From NCBI GenBank assembly GCA_002332615.1, contig DDAL01000023.1, positions 1-45,972 of the forward strand: 45,972 nucleotides of DNA. Reading direction: 5' to 3'. The notes below the pieces were generated by a model, which was not told the DNA's origin, made no database searches, and saw nothing but the letters and a program-made list of their open reading frames with translations. The DNA comes from Sphingobacteriaceae bacterium UBA2059. Lineage in GTDB: Bacteria; Bacteroidota; Bacteroidia; Sphingobacteriales; Sphingobacteriaceae. A program made the position numbers and the translations under genes. The stretch's first letter is position 1, and every line of letters begins with the position of its first letter. Below, piece by piece: positions 42,322 to 45,972 of the stretch.

Positions 42322-42357
42322 GTTAAAACAATACGTTTAGTATTTGATTATTAGAGT

Positions 42358-42981
42358 ATGTTATTGCGTATATATCCAGAAAACCCAAATCCGAAAGCTA
42401 TAGAGCAGGTTGTGTCTGTCTTGAAAAAAGGCGGGCTCATTATTTACCCTACAGATACAATTTATGGCATTGGGTGTGACATAACCAATCATAAGGCCTA
42501 TGAAAAGCTGTGTCAGCTTAAACGCATAAAGCCTGAGAAAGCGAATTTTTCTTTTGTGTGCCATGATTTGAGCCATATATCAGATTATATAAAGCCTATT
42601 GATACTGCTGCCTTTCGGGTGCTTAAAAAAGCCCTGCCGGGGCCTTTTACCTTTATTTTTGAGGCCAACAACAACGTGCCGAAACTGATAAGCTCCAGCA
42701 AAAAGACCGTGGGTATACGTGTACCTGATAATAATATAGCCCGGGAAATTGTGAGACAACTCGGGAATCCGGTCATTTCAGCTTCTATAAGGGATGAATC
42801 TGATGAGATACTGGAATATTTTACCGACCCGGAACTTATATATGACGAGTTTAAGGATAGGGTAGATATAGTGGTAGATGGTGGCTTTGGTGATAATATG
42901 GCTTCTACCGTAGTAGATTGTACCTCGGGCGACTTTAACATATTGCGCGAAGGCAAGGGCGACCTCAATGCTTTCATTTAA
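42358..42981 (+). CDS. threonylcarbamoyl-AMP synthase (Sua5/YciO/YrdC family)
   Basis: The 207-residue protein has the YrdC fold: VLKKGGLIIYPTDTIYGIGCDI, LKRIKPEKANFSFVCHDLSHIS, ALPGPFTFIFEAN and KTVGIRVPDNNIAREIV. It makes threonylcarbamoyl-AMP for the t6A modification of tRNAs, though the YciO branch of the family may differ in activity. It lacks the C-terminal Sua5 domain, so it is the short form. It lies between asnS and nhaA on the same strand, each with its own signals. Confidence 0.88.
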   Translation: MLLRIYPENPNPKAIEQVVSVLKKGGLIIYPTDTIYGIGCDITNHKAYEKLCQLKRIKPEKANFSFVCHDLSHISDYIKPIDTAAFRVLKKALPGPFTFIFEANNNVPKLISSSKKTVGIRVPDNNIAREIVRQLGNPVISASIRDESDEILEYFTDPELIYDEFKDRVDIVVDGGFGDNMASTVVDCTSGDFNILREGKGDLNAFI

Positions 42982-43009
42982 CCGTATTAAGTTTTTTTTA
43001 GGAAAATCC

Positions 43010-43017
43010 TATCTTCG
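43010..43017 (+). promoter_or_regulatory. candidate -7 box and dyad of nhaA
   Basis: TATCTTCG resembles the -7 box and ends five bases before ATG 43023. TAGGA-AAA-TCCTA (42999-43011) is a small perfect dyad overlapping it and could be a regulator site. Confidence 0.4.
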
Positions 43018-43022
43018 CTGGC

Positions 43023-44204
43023 ATGTTAAAAACAATAAATCTCAAAGCATTCGCAAAATTTCTTAAATCAGGAGAGATTGGCGGATTTTTACTTTTGTTT
43101 GCTGTAGTTGTTTCTTTAATCATTGCGAACTCGCCCTGGGGAGATGAACTTGGCTCGGTGTTGAGCTACGAGGCTGGTGTACATACTGAAAATATTCACT
43201 TAAAATACTCTGTATCCAACTGGATTAACGATGGTCTGATGGCGGTTTTTTTCCTTTTGGTTGGCCTGGAAATTAAGCGTGAGCTGGTAGAGGGTGAGCT
43301 ATCTTCGTTTAAAAGTGCTGCTTTACCGGTGTTTGCGGCTCTTGGAGGAACACTGGTGCCTGCGGGAATTTATGCGTTGTGTAACCTGAATTCGCCGGAA
43401 ACTATTCACGGCTGGGGTATTCCAATGGCTACCGATATTGCTTTTGCGCTTGCCATATTGTCAATGCTGGGTAATAAAGTACCCACCTCAATAAAAGTAT
43501 TCCTTGCTGCTCTTGCCATAGTAGATGATCTTGCGGCGATACTTGTCATCGCTGTGTTTTATTCAAGCGGGCTTCATACGACCTATCTTCTTTATGCAGG
43601 TGCTATTGTAGCTATGCTGGCAGCTTTTAATTATTTCGGTGTTAAGCGCCTGGTTTTTTATATAGTTCCTGGTCTGTTTCTGTGGTATTTTATTCATCAC
43701 TCGGGTATACATGCAACAATAGCGGGCGTCTTACTTGCCTTTACAATTCCTACGAATGAAGAAAGCGAAGAGTCTCCTCTGGAGAAGCTTGAGCATATGC
43801 TCGGAAATCCGGTTAATCTTCTCATAATGCCTGTATTTGCGCTTGCAAATACCAATATTGTTCTTCATCAGGAGATGTTTTCGGGGCTTTCCACACCGCT
43901 TGGCGTGGGCATTATCGGGGGACTTCTGATCGGTAAACCCCTGGGTATCGTGTTGTTCTCCTATATATCTGTAAAACTCAATATTGGCGAGCTCCCTTCG
44001 CAGGCGAACTGGAGACATATTGCTGGTATGGGTATGCTGGGGGGAATAGGTTTTACGATGTCTATTTTTATCGCGCTTTTATCCTTCAATAACCCGCTGT
44101 TTCAGGAAGAAGCAAAGTTTGCAATTCTGCTTGCCTCGACTCTTTCAGGACTTATAGGCTATATTTATTTAAACACTTTGTACAAGAAAACGCTTAATGC
44201 TTAG
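43023..44204 (+). CDS. nhaA: NhaA Na+/H+ antiporter
   Basis: The 393-residue protein has about 12 membrane spans. NhaA motifs are INDGLMAVFFLLVGLEIKREL, MATDIAFALAILSMLG with an ion-site Asp, LAIVDDLAAILVIAVFYS with the Asp pair that binds Na+, FALANTNIVL, and GKPLGIVLF with the functional Lys. It expels Na+ in exchange for protons at alkaline pH. It appears to be transcribed alone. Confidence 0.97.
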   Translation: MLKTINLKAFAKFLKSGEIGGFLLLFAVVVSLIIANSPWGDELGSVLSYEAGVHTENIHLKYSVSNWINDGLMAVFFLLVGLEIKRELVEGELSSFKSAALPVFAALGGTLVPAGIYALCNLNSPETIHGWGIPMATDIAFALAILSMLGNKVPTSIKVFLAALAIVDDLAAILVIAVFYSSGLHTTYLLYAGAIVAMLAAFNYFGVKRLVFYIVPGLFLWYFIHHSGIHATIAGVLLAFTIPTNEESEESPLEKLEHMLGNPVNLLIMPVFALANTNIVLHQEMFSGLSTPLGVGIIGGLLIGKPLGIVLFSYISVKLNIGELPSQANWRHIAGMGMLGGIGFTMSIFIALLSFNNPLFQEEAKFAILLASTLSGLIGYIYLNTLYKKTLNA

Positions 44205-44432
44205 TGTGTAAATCTTGTTTATATAATAAATTTACTTCTGGTAAGTTATTATATAAACATGGAAGTAACTGATGAAGTCTAAAGCCAGTACTAAACTGTC
44301 AAATTTGCTATTGAAGCTTATTTTGCTGGGCCCTCTTTTAAGATGGCTTAATAAATAGGCTTTCCCGCGGTCTTTTGCAAGGCATTTTTTATATTAGCTT
44401 TTGCATAAAGTATCAACAACAATAACTTAAGA

Positions 44433-45972
44433 ATGAAAACAAGAAACTCACTGCTGATAGCAGCTGGGCTGCTGGGCTTAGCTACCAGCCTCAATGCTCA
44501 AACTGGTATAAAGAGGAAGTTCATTGATCCTGCCAACATGGACCTGTCTGTAAAACCAGGTGATGACTTTTACCGCTATGCAAGCGGTACGTGGTTAAAA
44601 AATAATCCGGTACCGGCTAAAGAAACCCGTTGGGGTAGCTTCCAGCTGTTAAGGGATTCTACTATAAATGCTGTCCATGGCATCTTGAATGAGGCTGCTG
44701 CCAACAAGACGGCACCTAAAGGATCTGTGGAACAGCGCGTAGGGGATTTTTATGCGGCGGCAATGGACAGCCTTGCTATTGAAAAGCTTGGATATTCTCC
44801 TGTAAAAGCCGATCTGGCCCGCTTGAACGCTGTTAAAAGCCTTGCTGACGTATGGAACGAAACCGCTGTGCTGAATACTTCGGGCATGGCCTCTCCGTTC
44901 TTTAGCTTTTATATTTACATAGATAGTAAGGATGTTAACAAAATGGTTCCCCAGCTTGGCCAGGGAGGTACGTCCTTACCGGACAGGGATTATTACCTGA
45001 AGAATGACGCCCGCACACTTAAGATACAGGATGCTTACAAAAACTACGTTACTAAGCTTTTTACACTTACGGGTACCCAACCTGCTCTTGCCAAAAAGCA
45101 CGCTGACGCTATTTTCAGGTTTGAAAAAGAACTTGCCGGATTCCAGATGAGTCGTGTTGAGCGTAGGGACCCGAATAAAACGTATAATAAGTATACCTTG
45201 CGCGAGCTTAATAAGCTTACCCCCGGCATTAACTGGCCCTCTATGTTTGGTAAGCTTAAAATACAGGGACAGGACACCGTGCTGGTATCTTCGCCTAAGT
45301 TCATGGCCGAAATGAGCAATCTGGTTGCGAGGACTCCTGTAAATGTATTGAAGACGTATTTGCAATGGAATGTTCTTAAAAGCTCGGCCCTTTATCTAAG
45401 CTCGCCTTTTGTTAAGGCCAGCTTTGAATATAGCCAGGTACTTTCGGGACAAAAAGTTCAAACTCCCAGATGGCAGAGGATGTCCTCTCTTACGGATAAT
45501 TCTATCGGCGAGCTTCTTGGACAGCTTTATGTGAAGAAGTATTTTAAGCCTGAGGCCAAGGAGAGGATGAATGAGCTTATTGCCAATTTGAAAAAGGCTT
45601 ATGAATTACGCATAAAAAAGCTGGATTGGATGAGCGATGCTACAAAGGAGAAAGCACTTGCAAAACTCCATGCATTTGATCCTAAGATCGGGTATCCGGA
45701 TACCTGGAAAACGTATGATGGCCTGGAAATAAGCCGGGATGCGTTTTTTCAGAATATACGCAATACAAATGCCTGGGAGTACAACGAGATGATCGCTCAG
45801 CTTGGCAAACCGGTGGATCGTAAAGTTTGGGGCATGACTCCTCCTACTGTGAATGCTTATTATAATCCCGTTAAGAATGAGATTGTATTTCCTGCGGGCA
45901 TTTTACAGTTTCCGTTCTTTGACGCCAACGCCGATGATGCTATAAACTATGGAGGAATCGGCTCTGTCATAG
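44433..45972 (+). CDS. M13-family metallopeptidase (neprilysin/PepO-like), cut by window end
   Basis: The frame starts at ATG 44433 and is open to the end of the window, about 513 codons. It has a Sec signal peptide (MKTRNSLLIAAGLLGLATSLNA). The M13 N-terminal domain is clear: FIDPANMDLSVKPGDDFYRYASGTWLKNNPVPA, with LPDRDYYL further on. The last visible residues, NAYYNPVKNEIVFPAGILQ.. and NYGGIGSVI, come directly before the HExxH zinc motif of the family, which would lie just outside the window. It cleaves short peptides in the periplasm. A TAGCTTTT box at 44395-44402 may be its -7 element. Confidence 0.93.
   Translation, partial: MKTRNSLLIAAGLLGLATSLNAQTGIKRKFIDPANMDLSVKPGDDFYRYASGTWLKNNPVPAKETRWGSFQLLRDSTINAVHGILNEAAANKTAPKGSVEQRVGDFYAAAMDSLAIEKLGYSPVKADLARLNAVKSLADVWNETAVLNTSGMASPFFSFYIYIDSKDVNKMVPQLGQGGTSLPDRDYYLKNDARTLKIQDAYKNYVTKLFTLTGTQPALAKKHADAIFRFEKELAGFQMSRVERRDPNKTYNKYTLRELNKLTPGINWPSMFGKLKIQGQDTVLVSSPKFMAEMSNLVARTPVNVLKTYLQWNVLKSSALYLSSPFVKASFEYSQVLSGQKVQTPRWQRMSSLTDNSIGELLGQLYVKKYFKPEAKERMNELIANLKKAYELRIKKLDWMSDATKEKALAKLHAFDPKIGYPDTWKTYDGLEISRDAFFQNIRNTNAWEYNEMIAQLGKPVDRKVWGMTPPTVNAYYNPVKNEIVFPAGILQFPFFDANADDAINYGGIGSVI

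Noticed and set aside
1..45972. CRISPR array
   Set aside because: No regularly spaced direct repeats were seen on either strand.

Overview
The window is a chromosomal segment of a Bacteroidota bacterium, most likely from the Sphingobacteriaceae (Pedobacter/Mucilaginibacter/Arcticibacter-like). The evidence is several promoters of the TTTG-N19/20-TAnnTTTG type used by this phylum, DPP-IV plus POT peptide utilisation, a Bacteroidota-type tyrosine recombinase and the overall family content. Genus-level placement is inference.

Layout. (1) 1-8523: a kdp potassium-uptake operon, kdpF-kdpA-kdpB-kdpC, an outer-membrane porin, a short KdpD lacking its kinase half, and a separate HAMP histidine kinase. 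No kdpE lies downstream within the window. (2) 8582-10221: a CDF metal-efflux protein and an exported Fe/Mn superoxide dismutase. (3) 10343-15081, minus strand: a polyprenol-phosphate-mannose-synthase-like glycosyltransferase, a POT di/tripeptide transporter and a DPP-IV-like peptidase; the last two form a coherent dipeptide-scavenging pair. (4) 15435-15508: tRNA-Pro(TGG) with a clear promoter and terminator.

(5) About 15570-24420: an AT-richer, genetically worn island beginning next to the tRNA-Pro 3' end. It carries a tyrosine recombinase, a broken ORF6N gene, an arsenic cluster (arsR, arsM, acr3, a frameshifted flavin monooxygenase, an ArsC-like reductase), a lone HEPN-like gene with an Rx4H motif, an excisionase-like HTH gene, a possible oriT, and a MobC-like fragment joined directly to a CatB acetyltransferase that has lost its N-terminus. 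It looks like a decayed mobilizable or integrative element that kept its arsenic cargo.

(6) 24508-28769: poorly characterised genes (a DUF3592-like membrane protein overlapping a lipoprotein, a DUF7832-like protein, a class-A beta-lactamase-fold serine hydrolase, a DUF421/YetF protein) and a gene-free stretch with two strong hairpins. (7) 29019-36227: an acyl-CoA-dehydrogenase/flavin-hydroxylase-like protein, a DUF3606 mini-protein, an FAD oxidoreductase overlapping nagA, a zinc alcohol dehydrogenase, two small unknowns and a pyruvate-kinase-like protein with an N-terminal extension and no C-terminal domain. (8) 36336-45972: core functions, sucC, an M3 peptidase lipoprotein, YihY, asnS, a threonylcarbamoyl-AMP synthase, nhaA, and an M13 metallopeptidase cut by the window end just before its expected zinc motif.

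No wholly new multi-gene system is obvious. The best candidates for follow-up are the orphan HEPN-like gene, the mob/catB junction with its upstream palindrome, the porin embedded in the split-KdpD operon, and the atypical pyruvate kinase.
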